From NCBI GenBank assembly GCA_046758845.1, contig JBHIBA010000003.1, forward strand, positions 1 through 55,418: a stretch of 55,418 nucleotides of DNA, written 5' to 3'. The notes under the pieces were generated by a model, which saw only the letters and a list, made by a program, of their open reading frames with translations, was not told where the DNA came from and made no database searches. Positions 35,505 to 44,007 of this stretch are shown in pieces (position 1 is the first letter of the stretch; the number at the start of each line of letters is the position of its first letter). A program made the position numbers and the translations under genes. The stretch comes from JBHIBA01 sp046758845. GTDB lineage: Bacteria; UBA8248; JACPRG01; G963555815.

Positions 35505-36311
35505 ATGAAGAGGATATTTCCGATCCTGTTGGTTTTTAGCCTGGCCTTTGGGCCGGCTCATGCAGCCGCGGCAAAGAGAGTCAAGTACAAGGCCGTCGAG
35601 ATCAAGAATGGCGGCACCATCACCGGCACCGTTAAGTGGGAGGGAGCCCTCCCCCAGCTCAAGCCTTTTCCGATCACCAGGGATCCCGAGTTCTGCGATC
35701 TGGACAAGACGGGAGTCAAGAAATCGCCCCGACTGGTGTTGGATCCCCAGATGGGGGTCGCCAACAGCGTGGTCTATCTGGAGGACATCGAGAAGGGGAA
35801 GAAACTCCAGCGCTTCAGCAAGGCGAAACCCCTGACATGGGACCAGAAGGGCTGCGAGTATTCACCCCACGTGCTTGTGGTGCCGGTGAAGTCCTATCTG
35901 GGCATGCGCAGCAGCGACGCCATCCTGCACAACATCCACATGTTCGGGGCCGCATCCTACAACCTCCCCTTCCCCGAGAAGAGAACGGTCATCACCAAGC
36001 GCATGCGAAAGAAGGGGGTCATCACCCTGCGATGCGACGCGGGCCACGGGTGGATGAGCGGGATCATCTTCGTGGTGGGTCATCCCTACTACGCCGTAAC
36101 GGACGCCCGGGGGAATTTCACCTTGAGAGATGTCCCGCCGGGCAAGTACACCCTCCGGGCCTGGCATGAGGGATGGAACGTGGTCAAGACCATCAAGAAG
36201 GATGGAAAGCCCGCCTTCTACGAGTTCGACGAGCCGAGAGTCCTTTCCCGGGATGTCACCGTTCCGGCTGGAGGAGGGGTGAGCGTGAGGTTCACCTTGA
36301 GGGGGAAATAG
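35505..36311 (+). CDS. periplasmic cupredoxin-like protein with carboxypeptidase-regulatory domain
   Basis: 268 residues with signal peptide (FPILLVFSLAFGPAHA). The middle domain has HNIHMFG and CDAGHGWM, a Cys-x3-His-x2-Met pattern that together with the upstream His would make a type 1 copper site. The end (TDARGNFTLRDVPPGKYTLR) is a carboxypeptidase-regulatory-like beta sandwich. Related proteins are often labelled methylamine utilisation protein. An upstream GTG at 35493 is possible, but the ATG at 35505 starts the signal peptide cleanly. A copper electron carrier in the cytochrome chain is likely. Confidence 0.78.
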   Translation: MKRIFPILLVFSLAFGPAHAAAAKRVKYKAVEIKNGGTITGTVKWEGALPQLKPFPITRDPEFCDLDKTGVKKSPRLVLDPQMGVANSVVYLEDIEKGKKLQRFSKAKPLTWDQKGCEYSPHVLVVPVKSYLGMRSSDAILHNIHMFGAASYNLPFPEKRTVITKRMRKKGVITLRCDAGHGWMSGIIFVVGHPYYAVTDARGNFTLRDVPPGKYTLRAWHEGWNVVKTIKKDGKPAFYEFDEPRVLSRDVTVPAGGGVSVRFTLRGK

Positions 36312-36382
36312 CCGGGAGGAGACACGGGATCCTCCCGCAGCCCAGCGCGCGACCGTTGGATCGCAACGAGCCGGGGAGAGTC

Positions 36383-37807
36383 ATGTACGAGACCATTTAC
36401 GTCCCTGTCGATAATTCAGAAAATTCAAACCGGGCCGTTGATCTGGCGATTGCCCTTGCCCGGTGGTTCCGGGCGCGGCTGGTGGGGAGCCACGTTTATG
36501 CCGCCAAGCTCCACGCCCACCGCTTCAAGCAGATGGAGTTTACCCTCCCGGGCGAATACCGAAAGGAGAAGGAGTTGAGGCGCCAGCGGACCATCCACGA
36601 CTCTCTCATCTCCATGGGACTACGTCTCATCTCCAACTCCTACCTTGACGCAATCCAGGACACGTGCCAGGCGGCGGGGGTCCCCTTCGAAAGAAAGATC
36701 TTAGAGGGAAGGCATTACCGGGTTCTCCTCGACGACATCCAAAACAGCCGCTATGACCTGGTTGTGATGGGCGCCCTCGGGATGGGTGCTGGGAAGGGCC
36801 GCCAATTGGGAAGCGTCTGCGAGCGGGTCGTCCGGAAGACCACCGCCGATGTGCTCGTGGTTAAAGAGCTAGGCTCCGGCCAGACGGATACCCGGCGGTC
36901 CATCCTCGTCGGGATCGACGGGAGCCCCCAATCCTTCGGGGCTCTCAAGGCTGCCTTGGCCCTAAGCCGCGCGTTCGGCCGGCCTGTGGAGGCGGTGGGG
37001 GTGTATGACCCTTACCTCCACTCCGCGATGTTCAAGAGTATTGCGGGTGTACTTTCCGAGAAGGGCTCCAAGGTTTTCCGCTTCGAGGACCAGGAGCGAC
37101 TCCATGAGGAGATCACCGATGCGGGAATAGGCAAAATTTATCAGTCCCACCTCCAGGTTGCCAAACATCTAGCCGAGGAGGAAGAAATCCCCCTTACCAC
37201 CACGCTCTTGGACGGTAAAGCCTTCGAGGGGATTCTCAAACATGCCCGCCAAACCAGGCCCTGGCTCCTCATCCTGGGGCGGATCGGCATCCACGGAGAT
37301 GAGCGGGTCGATGACCTGGGGAGCGCCGCCGAAAATCTCCTCCGGCTCACCCCGTGCAACCTCTTCCTGACAGGGCAGAAGGTCCATCCGCCGATGGATG
37401 TGAAAGCCGAGGAAACCGTCGCCTGGAGCCAAGAGGCCCTCGAGCGAATGAGCCGGGTCCCCAGTATGGTTCAGGGAATGGCCAGGACCGCCGTCCTGCG
37501 ATACGCCATAGAACAGGGCCATTCCGTCGTTACCTCGGACCTCATCGACGCCGCGATGGGCAGTTTCATGCCTTCAGGCACCGTCGCTTCCGCAGAGAAC
37601 GAAACTGAAGGGGAAAAGCCCTCTGATGGTGTGGATACCGAGTGGTCCGGCGAGGCCCAAAAGGCCTTGGGCGACATCCCTGACGCTTACCTTAGACGCC
37701 GCTCGCGGGCCCGGATTGAGAAAACCGCGCGGATGAAACGCCTGGAGAACATCACCCTGAGTTTCGTCGAGCCCATCATCGAAGACACGATGAACGGGAG
37801 CAAGTGA
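36383..37807 (+). CDS. tandem universal-stress (USP) protein with two PCP_red domains
   Basis: 474 residues, cytosolic. Two USP domains (1-150 and about 170-335) show the ATP-type motif GALGMGAGKGRQLGSVCERV in the first; the second is divergent. Residues about 346-395 (WSQEALERMSRVPSMVQGM...VVTSDLIDAA) and 420-470 (WSGEAQKALGDIPDAYLRR) are PCP_red domains, the module found at the C-terminus of the B subunit of dark protochlorophyllide reductase. The open frame reaches back into the cupredoxin gene, but the ATG at 36383 gives the USP start. This combination is unusual and fits a regulatory or cofactor-holding role for the operon. Confidence 0.85.
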   Translation: MYETIYVPVDNSENSNRAVDLAIALARWFRARLVGSHVYAAKLHAHRFKQMEFTLPGEYRKEKELRRQRTIHDSLISMGLRLISNSYLDAIQDTCQAAGVPFERKILEGRHYRVLLDDIQNSRYDLVVMGALGMGAGKGRQLGSVCERVVRKTTADVLVVKELGSGQTDTRRSILVGIDGSPQSFGALKAALALSRAFGRPVEAVGVYDPYLHSAMFKSIAGVLSEKGSKVFRFEDQERLHEEITDAGIGKIYQSHLQVAKHLAEEEEIPLTTTLLDGKAFEGILKHARQTRPWLLILGRIGIHGDERVDDLGSAAENLLRLTPCNLFLTGQKVHPPMDVKAEETVAWSQEALERMSRVPSMVQGMARTAVLRYAIEQGHSVVTSDLIDAAMGSFMPSGTVASAENETEGEKPSDGVDTEWSGEAQKALGDIPDAYLRRRSRARIEKTARMKRLENITLSFVEPIIEDTMNGSK

Positions 37808-37953
37808 CCCGAGTGACCATCTCAGCCGGAAAGGGGATTTCTTCTGCTCGCCCCGACCCACGCGGGGGTGGATGATGCGGCCTCGGGCTATTCAGATGAC
37901 GGGACCGGTGGGATGGAGATAGGGGATCTTAATGGCGAAGGAGGTGCATCACC

Positions 37954-38853
37954 GTGAAGCGGTATAAGGACATCGTGGGGGATGCAGGCTCAAACATCAT
38001 TGGGCAAGTATCCGAGCAACAGGCGCGACTCGCGCAGCGTCTGGCCTCGGTGGAACACGTGGTTGCCGTTGTGAGCGGAAAGGGGGGGGTCGGAAAGAGC
38101 GTCTTAACTGTCAACCTGGCGACCGCTTTGGCGGAAGGTGGGCTCACGGTGGGGATCGTGGACGCCGACATCAACGGCCCGGCCATCGCCAAGATGACCG
38201 GGCTCCGGGGAAGGCGCCTCGGTCTTGGGGAAGAAGGGATTGAACCCCCTATCGGTCCGGCCGGCCTCCGGGTGATGTCCATGGACCTGCTTCTGCCCGC
38301 TGAGGCCGCGCCTGTCATCTGGGAGACATCGGTTCAGTCGAATGCCTATGTCTGGCGGGAAACCATGGAAATGGGGGCGCTGCGGGAGTTCCTCGCCGAC
38401 ACCCGATGGGGACGTCTGGACTTCCTGTTCGCCGACCTTCCCCCGGGAGCCGACCGAGTGCCCAACATCGTGGAGCTTCTGCCGCAGTTGAGCGGCCTCC
38501 TTTTCGTCACCGTGCCCTCGGAAGTTTCGCAGTTGGCGGTCAAAAGGTCTCTCAGCAGGGCCCAAGGTCTGGGCGCCTCGATCCTGGGGGTGGTGGAGAA
38601 CATGGCTGGATACTTCTGCCGGGAATGCGGGAAGGTTGGCCCTCTCTTCGAGGGCGGGGAGGCCGTCCGCGCCATGGCCGAGGAGGCGGGGGTCCCTTAT
38701 CTGGGGGCCGTCCCCTTCGACCCAGAGGTGGCGCGCTCGGCGGACGCCGGCGCCCCCCATGTCCTTGCCCGAGGGAAAGGTCCCGCCGCCGAAGCGATGA
38801 GGAAAATCGCTGAGACGATTCGGGTCTCGGTGATGTCCAACCCGTCCCATTGA
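37954..38853 (+). CDS. Mrp/NBP35-type Fe-S carrier ATPase
   Basis: 299 residues with a GTG start and a GGAGG site. The deviant Walker A is GKGGVGKS, the Mrp signature is DADINGPAIAKM, and the Fe-S binding pair is CREC near residue 213. Members deliver Fe-S clusters to target proteins. Its place between PCP_red-domain genes and a radical SAM gene suggests a dedicated cluster donor for this pathway rather than the housekeeping Mrp. Confidence 0.92.
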   Translation: MKRYKDIVGDAGSNIIGQVSEQQARLAQRLASVEHVVAVVSGKGGVGKSVLTVNLATALAEGGLTVGIVDADINGPAIAKMTGLRGRRLGLGEEGIEPPIGPAGLRVMSMDLLLPAEAAPVIWETSVQSNAYVWRETMEMGALREFLADTRWGRLDFLFADLPPGADRVPNIVELLPQLSGLLFVTVPSEVSQLAVKRSLSRAQGLGASILGVVENMAGYFCRECGKVGPLFEGGEAVRAMAEEAGVPYLGAVPFDPEVARSADAGAPHVLARGKGPAAEAMRKIAETIRVSVMSNPSH

Positions 38854-38870
38854 CCGGGGGAGATATTCTC

Positions 38871-39353
38871 ATGAAGTTTCTGTGCGTCCTTTGTAACGAG
38901 CCCATGCGGCTGGATGGGGTCGATGGACCTCATGAAGGCTCCGTCACTGTTTTCTTTCGGTGCCCAGAGTGCGCCCACCAGATCGCCCTTTTGACCAACC
39001 CTTGGGAGACCCAGCTGGTCAAGAGCCTGGGGGTTCAGGTTGGAGGCCGGAAGGATCCGGCCGCTCCCCTGGAACAGGTTCGAACCCATCTGGCCGATCA
39101 GGGGGGAGCGGGCGATGCCCCCGCGTGCCCCTTTTCGGCCCTCGTGGCTGAGGCGGAGGCGAGGCAGGAGAGGGGCCCTTCAACTTCGACCTCGGGTCTC
39201 TGGACGCCCGAGGCCGAGGCGCGGCTTCAGCGGGCGCCCGCTTTCGTTCGCCCGATGGCGCGCCAGGCCATCGAAACCTTCGCCAAAGAGCGGGGTTACG
39301 AGAGGATCACCGAGGCCGTTGTTGAGGAGGCCAGGTCTCAGGTCGGGATGTGA
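38871..39353 (+). CDS. zinc-ribbon protein with C-terminal PCP_red domain
   Basis: 160 residues from the ATG at 38871 (GGGGGAG site). A zinc ribbon has CVLC and CPEC, then a conserved TNPWETQLVKSLGV stretch, a Cys-Pro-Phe motif, a low-complexity linker, and a PCP_red domain (LWTPEAEARLQRAPAFVRPM...ITEAVVEEA). Proteins of this build are known only as PCP reductase family proteins without a tested role. It follows the Mrp gene by 17 bases. Confidence 0.8.
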   Translation: MKFLCVLCNEPMRLDGVDGPHEGSVTVFFRCPECAHQIALLTNPWETQLVKSLGVQVGGRKDPAAPLEQVRTHLADQGGAGDAPACPFSALVAEAEARQERGPSTSTSGLWTPEAEARLQRAPAFVRPMARQAIETFAKERGYERITEAVVEEARSQVGM

Positions 39354-39431
39354 CGGTTAGCAGCGTTTCTCCCCTCTTCGTCCGATTTGCTCTGGGCGGC
39401 GGTCTCATTTCCTCCTGACGGGAGGCGTGGC

Positions 39432-40283
39432 GTGAGTGAGCCTTCTCACCAGTCTGCCGGGCATTCGCCTGAGAATGGCGAAGTCGTGTGGACGCAGGAA
39501 GCCCTAGAGCGTGTAAAGAAGGCTCCGGAGTTTGTGCGCGCAGGGATCCGCAAGCTGATGCAAAAGCGGGCTAGGGAGCTGGGTCAGCCCATCATCACGT
39601 CGGAGTTCCTCACACAGATCCGAAACGAGTCCATGCTCCGGGTGGCCAAGAGCATGAAGAAGTTCGGGTTTGAGGAGCTTCGGATGGAGGCCTTCGATGT
39701 GGCCAAGTCGAAGATGTCCCGGAACCTTCGCAGGGGAGAGGTCATCGAGGAGATCAGGGGATTTCTGGCTGAGCGGACCTCCAAAAACGAGGAGATTCTG
39801 GAAAAGTTTAAGGCATATTTTCAAATCCTCCCCGACCGGGGCATCCCCTGGACCCCTGAGGCGAACGAGCGGCTGGACAAGTTGCCTCCTTCCGTGGCCT
39901 CCGTGGTGGCCCAGGCCGCCGAGGAAGGGGCTCGAAGGCGAAAGGAAAAAGTGGTCTCACCACAGCTCCTGGAGGCTGTGTTGAAGGATGTCCTCTCGCC
40001 GGAGGCTACGAAGACCGGGGAAGGCGAAGGCTCTTCCTTCTGGTCGGGACAGGAGCGCTTCCCCGCGCACCCTAAGGAAAGCGATCTCCCTCTGAGCCTT
40101 GAATGGGCCGAAGAGGCCCTCCAACGACTCCATCGGATACCCCTTCAATTTGCCCGGAATTTGGTCATTCAAAAAGTAGAGGGCTATGCCCAAAATCGGC
40201 GAATTCAAAAGATTACGCTGACCCTTTACCTTGAAGCCTCGGGTTCCTTCGGGGGGCCCTTCGGGAAGCGGCCACACCCTTGA
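39432..40283 (+). CDS. triple PCP_red-domain protein
   Basis: 283 residues from a GTG with GGGAGG upstream. Three PCP_red modules can be seen: VWTQEALERVKKAPEFVRAG near residue 19, PWTPEANERLDKLPPSVASV near 140, and EWAEEALQRLHRIPLQFARN near 227. Nothing else is recognisable, so the protein seems to be built solely from this module. In BchB/ChlB the domain sits over the bound tetrapyrrole, so a tetrapyrrole-binding scaffold is a reasonable guess. Confidence 0.78.
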   Translation: MSEPSHQSAGHSPENGEVVWTQEALERVKKAPEFVRAGIRKLMQKRARELGQPIITSEFLTQIRNESMLRVAKSMKKFGFEELRMEAFDVAKSKMSRNLRRGEVIEEIRGFLAERTSKNEEILEKFKAYFQILPDRGIPWTPEANERLDKLPPSVASVVAQAAEEGARRRKEKVVSPQLLEAVLKDVLSPEATKTGEGEGSSFWSGQERFPAHPKESDLPLSLEWAEEALQRLHRIPLQFARNLVIQKVEGYAQNRRIQKITLTLYLEASGSFGGPFGKRPHP

Positions 40284-40400
40284 ATTCGGTGGGGATTGGT
40301 ATCACAGGAAAGTCTTGGGGGCACAAATCGATTTCGTTCATGACCATAGGACCCAACGTACGCGGAGCCGTGACCAATCTTGCTTGGGGAGAAGAGACAA

Positions 40401-40784
40401 ATGAAAAGGGGGCGGGCTTGGCCCCATCAGCGGCTGGCCATGCTCTTTGCGCTGGGGGTGGTGGTCATCTACATGTGGGCCTTCCGCGTCTTGAACCTCG
40501 AGAGTATCGATACGATTATCCCCTCTTCGGATCGAGGTCAGACAGTCTATGCCGAGGCCTGCGCCCGTTGCCACGGGGCCGGGGGAGAGGGGATTGGAAG
40601 GGTCCCTCCCTTCAGGGGCAAGGTCCTCGCCCCTGAGGTCGTCGCGGTGATCGTTCGGGTCGGGCGAGGATATATGCCTCGTTTTCCAGATATTCGGGGT
40701 CGTGCGCTGGACAATCTCTCCAAGTACGTCAACTGTCTGGCGAGGGACCACCTTCCGCGCTGCGCCGCTTCGTCCAGCCGTTGA
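40401..40784 (+). CDS. small membrane-anchored cytochrome c
   Basis: 127 residues. An N-terminal anchor (LAMLFALGVVVIYMWAF) is followed by a single c-haem site CARCHGAGGEG and a distal Met in GYMPRFPD. A class I cytochrome c fold is likely. The stop overlaps the TTG start of the radical SAM gene (40781), which ties the cytochrome to that enzyme. Confidence 0.85.
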   Translation: MKRGRAWPHQRLAMLFALGVVVIYMWAFRVLNLESIDTIIPSSDRGQTVYAEACARCHGAGGEGIGRVPPFRGKVLAPEVVAVIVRVGRGYMPRFPDIRGRALDNLSKYVNCLARDHLPRCAASSSR

Positions 40785-42142
40785 CTCGCTCGCCCGTCGG
40801 AGAGGACGCCTTGGATCGCGTGTTTGCCATCTCCTGGAACCTGACCCGGCGGTGCAACCAGCACTGCGCCCACTGTTATATGAGCGCTTTCCCGCGAGCG
40901 GACCTTTCCGGGGAGCTCACCACCATCAAGTGCCTCCGGGTCATCGATGAGATCGCCGAAGTGAACCCCCACGTCTTCCTCATTCTGACGGGTGGCGAAC
41001 CGCTCCTGCGGAAGGATCTGTTCGACATTGCCGGCAGGGCCTCAGGCAAAGGCTTTACCGTGGTCCTCGGGAGCAACGGGACCCTCCTGAACCGCCGGAC
41101 GGCAGACCGGATGAAGGAGAGCGGGATCATGGGGGCCAGCATCAGTCTCGACTCGGTGGACCGCCGGAAGCACGATGCCTTCAGGGCACTCCCCGGCTCC
41201 TGGGACCGGGCCATCCGGGCCACCCGTGTCCTGAAGGAGGCGGGGCTCGACTTCTCCCTCCACTTCTCCGTCATGCCCTGGAACACGGGGGAAATCCCCG
41301 CCGTCGTCGATCTGGCGCGTGACCTGGGCGCCAGGGTCTTGAACGTGTTCTTCGTGGTACGGACAGGCCGGGGCCTGGGGGTCCCAGACATCGACGCCCG
41401 GGAGTGTGAGCGAGTGCTGAGGTTCCTGGCCCGGCTGAATCACGATGCCGAGCCGGGGAGGGCAGACCCCCTCGGCGAGGGGGACCCTTGGAGCCTCAGC
41501 GCGGGAAAAGTCAATGACCCCCTGGTTCGTGTGCGGTGCGCCCCCCATTTCCGGAGGGTGATCTACGAAATCGACCCCTGCTCTCCCAACCTGATGAATT
41601 ACGCCCACGGCGGATGCCCCGCTGGACGGCACTACTGCCGCATCGGCCCCGCGGGGGACGTGACCCCATGTCCCTATATCCCCCTCTCGGCCGGACGCCT
41701 GCGGGAGCGGAGCTTCGGGGAGATCTGGCGGGAGGCCGCCCTCTTTCAGGACTTTCGGAGCGCCGCCCTCGGTGGGCGTTGCGGGACCTGCGAGTTCCGC
41801 GAGATCTGTGGCGGGTGCCGGTGCAGGGCCTATGCGGCCACGGGCGACTACTTGGCCGAGGACCTGGCCTGCAGCTACCAGCCCGGCCGGTATGGGGGCT
41901 GTCTCATCACTTTGCCTGAAGAGCAGACTTTTGGGTTGGAGGTCGCATTTGAACTTTCCTGGGAGGGGGCGTCCAAGGCCAGGCTGATGAAGGTCCCCTC
42001 CTTCGCCAGGGGGATGGTCGTCAAGGCGGTTGAGGCCTTCGCGAGAGCGAAAGGTTCAAACCAGGTGACGCCGGAACTCCTCCAGGAGGCCCACGCGTCC
42101 TTTCTCAAAAAAGGTGGCATTCCCCCCTTTGTGACCTCCTGA
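40781..42142 (+). CDS. radical SAM/SPASM enzyme with C-terminal PCP_red domain (NirJ/Ahb-like)
   Basis: 453 residues. The radical SAM cluster motif is CNQHCAHC, with GGEPLL as the SAM-binding segment. The SPASM region CPAGRHYC...DVTPCPYIP and CGTCEFREICGGC binds auxiliary Fe-S clusters and resembles the NirJ/AhbC/AhbD enzymes, which remodel side chains of sirohaem-derived tetrapyrroles. From residue about 393 a PCP_red domain is fused (WEGASKARLMKVPSFARGM...VTPELLQEA). The start is TTG, overlapping the cytochrome stop; another TTG lies at 40811. The likely substrate is a tetrapyrrole or a peptide, and the context favours a tetrapyrrole. Confidence 0.85.
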   Translation: MTRSPVGEDALDRVFAISWNLTRRCNQHCAHCYMSAFPRADLSGELTTIKCLRVIDEIAEVNPHVFLILTGGEPLLRKDLFDIAGRASGKGFTVVLGSNGTLLNRRTADRMKESGIMGASISLDSVDRRKHDAFRALPGSWDRAIRATRVLKEAGLDFSLHFSVMPWNTGEIPAVVDLARDLGARVLNVFFVVRTGRGLGVPDIDARECERVLRFLARLNHDAEPGRADPLGEGDPWSLSAGKVNDPLVRVRCAPHFRRVIYEIDPCSPNLMNYAHGGCPAGRHYCRIGPAGDVTPCPYIPLSAGRLRERSFGEIWREAALFQDFRSAALGGRCGTCEFREICGGCRCRAYAATGDYLAEDLACSYQPGRYGGCLITLPEEQTFGLEVAFELSWEGASKARLMKVPSFARGMVVKAVEAFARAKGSNQVTPELLQEAHASFLKKGGIPPFVTS

Positions 42143-42421
42143 CTTGTCCGCCTCAGTGACAAGACACAGACGGCCGATGGTGTAATCTTCCTTCCAGAAG
42201 TGGAAAGCTAAGTGGTCCAATAGGGGCATCGCCTGCGGGGGATAGCAGAGCGCCTTGATGCCCTTTTTCAATTATCGGTAATTCCGCAGTCCTCCTGACA
42301 CTAGCTGGCAAGACCTTGGCTTAAGCTTTCATCTTTCAATCGCTTTGAATGGCCCTCTAGCCTAGCTCTCCGGGTCCTTTTCTTGTTTCCATTCGCGAAT
42401 GATTGTGCTTTTTTTCACATT
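42143..42421. promoter_or_regulatory. upstream region of operon B
   Basis: No gene is seen. A CTTGTC/GACAAG dyad lies just after the radical SAM stop. The last 20 bases before the -24/-12 promoter (TTGTGCTTTT block) are conserved with those before the promoter at 27485, so enhancer sites for the sigma-54 activator are expected in this stretch. Confidence 0.5.
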
Positions 42422-42436
42422 TGGCACCGGATTTGC
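42422..42436 (+). promoter_or_regulatory. sigma-54 (-24/-12) promoter of cytochrome operon B
   Basis: TGGCAC-CGGAT-TTGC, identical to the element at 27485-27499 including the spacer. An imperfect dyad follows directly in both cases (CCTCTC/GGGAGG here, CCTTTTC/GAAGGGG there) and would straddle the transcription start. Confidence 0.85.
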
Positions 42437-42529
42437 GTCCTCTCTTAATGGGGAGGGTAAATCCATTGGGAACGTAGAGGTTTCAAGCTTATCTCCTGCT
42501 TCCGGGGGGAGAGGTTCAGGGCCGAGTCT
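42437..42529 (+). promoter_or_regulatory. conserved leader of operon B (5' part)
   Basis: It resembles 27500-27590 with a single indel. Conserved blocks are GGTAAA, CGTAGAG and CTTCCGGGG. The likeness continues into the ORF at 42530. Confidence 0.5.
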
Positions 42530-42928
42530 GTGAGCGGAAAAGCCAATAACAACAAGGGGTTTCTGGGATCCCGTCAGGCCAGGGCCTTTAGGACACACCC
42601 CACGTCAACGGGCGAGGCGGCAACGCCTGAAGAGTCAGGTATGCGGGCCTTTGCATACTTTGCTCTCTCCCTCAAAGGGAGGGGAATTCATGCAGGGGGC
42701 CGGTTACTCCGAGGAATGGACAGCGATTTGCCATGCAAGGCTTTTCATAGCGGAACTCCTGTCACGAACCCCGGTCAAAGCTGGGTCCCGCTCGCGGTTC
42801 CGATCGCCCGCCCAGCCCCTGGCCGCAACTTGCCCCTTGCCGACAAACGACGGCCATCGCCAGGCGCAGTCCTCTACGCAAAGGAATGCGCAATTTGCGC
42901 CAGAATCGAAGAAAATATCGCGCAATGA
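42530..42928 (+). pseudogene. degenerate copy of the operon A cytochrome 5' region
   Basis: A 132-codon frame resembles the leader and first part of the 27.5-29.8 kb cytochrome gene (GKANNNKGFL, TGE, GMRAFAYF, then SPGAVLYAKECAIC). The haem motif is lost: CAICH has become CAICA, and the frame ends 9 residues later. The stop overlaps the ATG of the next gene (ATGA), so it may still be translated to couple ribosomes into operon B. I read it as a decayed duplicate that has kept a leader role. Confidence 0.6.
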
Positions 42929-44007
42929 GAAGGGGTTGGGCCATCATGGCGCTGCTCGGGTTCCTGGCGTTCGTGGGATCGAATTTGAACTCTGAGACAG
43001 AGGGGCCAAGGCCCTTTCCTCTCCGCTCGTCGTACGAAGAAGTCGGCTCGTTCCAGGTGAACCGGGCGCCTGTTGTCGACGGGAGAATGGAACCCCTGTG
43101 GGGGAAGGCACAGCCCCTTCGGGTGTGGACCTTCCCGATCCAGAAATTCGGGAATCGGAGGTTGATCCCCGTGGAACTCCGGTCGGTGCACACCGACACC
43201 GAGATCTTCTTCCTGATCCGATGGCGGGACGATACCCAAAGCCTCCATTTCAAGCCCTGGGTTTATGACGGCGAAGATTGGAAGGAGGAGAAAGACTTGG
43301 CCGACGACGCCTTGGCCTTCAACTGGAACATCTCCAGCCCCCTCTTCCCTATCATCGGCTGCAGGGCCCAGTGCCACCTTTCCTCATATCCCGAACGCAC
43401 CGGTCTGGCCCCCCATGACATGTGGACGAACCGGTCCGGTGCGAAGCTCGACCATTGGGAGTGGAGGGCGACCGAGACGGGCACGCTCGGCTGGATCAAA
43501 GACGGCCGCATCGATCATGTGGGCTTCGAGGCCTTCGTTGAGAAGAACCCGGGGCAGAAACCGCGGGGGCGGTACCTCGACGGGGGAAAGTACAACCCCG
43601 ATATTTTTCAATTCAACCTGGATCCGGCCACAGAGGACAGCCCGCAGTTTGTGCCGAACCCTGCAAAGGGCGGGGATCTTCACGCCCCGGCGATCCGGAT
43701 CACGGGACCGGATGCCGCGGTGCCATTGGACGAGGTTGACGAGGATATCTTCAGGCCTGGTGACAGGGTGGCGGGCATTCTCCTACCCGCTCAGGTCTCC
43801 AAAAAGCTGAGGGGAGACCTTGATGGGAAGGCCGTCTACGCCGACGGGCACTGGACGCTGGAGCTCAGGCGCAAGTTGATCACGCGGGACCCGGACGACA
43901 TCCAGTTCGATCTCCGAAAGGACGGCCCGTACCTCTTCGGCGTCGCCGTGTTCGACCATTCGGTCTATCACAACTTCTCTGACGTCGTCCGCCTGAGGTT
44001 CCGATGA
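42925..44007 (+). CDS. periplasmic EB_dh-type haem protein
   Basis: 360 residues. An N-terminal hydrophobic segment (WAIMALLGFLAFVG) serves as signal or anchor. The rest is an ethylbenzene-dehydrogenase-gamma-like domain with FFLIRWRDD, the GCRAQCH motif typical of c-haem-bearing members (Cys-x3-Cys-His), and KLDHWEWRA. The C-terminal strand ends in VYHNFSDVVRLRF. The start is coupled to the ORF before it and the stop to the cytochrome after it (ATGA). Confidence 0.87.
   Translation: MRRGWAIMALLGFLAFVGSNLNSETEGPRPFPLRSSYEEVGSFQVNRAPVVDGRMEPLWGKAQPLRVWTFPIQKFGNRRLIPVELRSVHTDTEIFFLIRWRDDTQSLHFKPWVYDGEDWKEEKDLADDALAFNWNISSPLFPIIGCRAQCHLSSYPERTGLAPHDMWTNRSGAKLDHWEWRATETGTLGWIKDGRIDHVGFEAFVEKNPGQKPRGRYLDGGKYNPDIFQFNLDPATEDSPQFVPNPAKGGDLHAPAIRITGPDAAVPLDEVDEDIFRPGDRVAGILLPAQVSKKLRGDLDGKAVYADGHWTLELRRKLITRDPDDIQFDLRKDGPYLFGVAVFDHSVYHNFSDVVRLRFR

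Noticed and set aside
36173..36382. N-terminal extension of the USP/PCP_red protein
   Set aside because: It overlaps the cupredoxin gene out of frame; the ATG at 36383 begins a standard USP domain.
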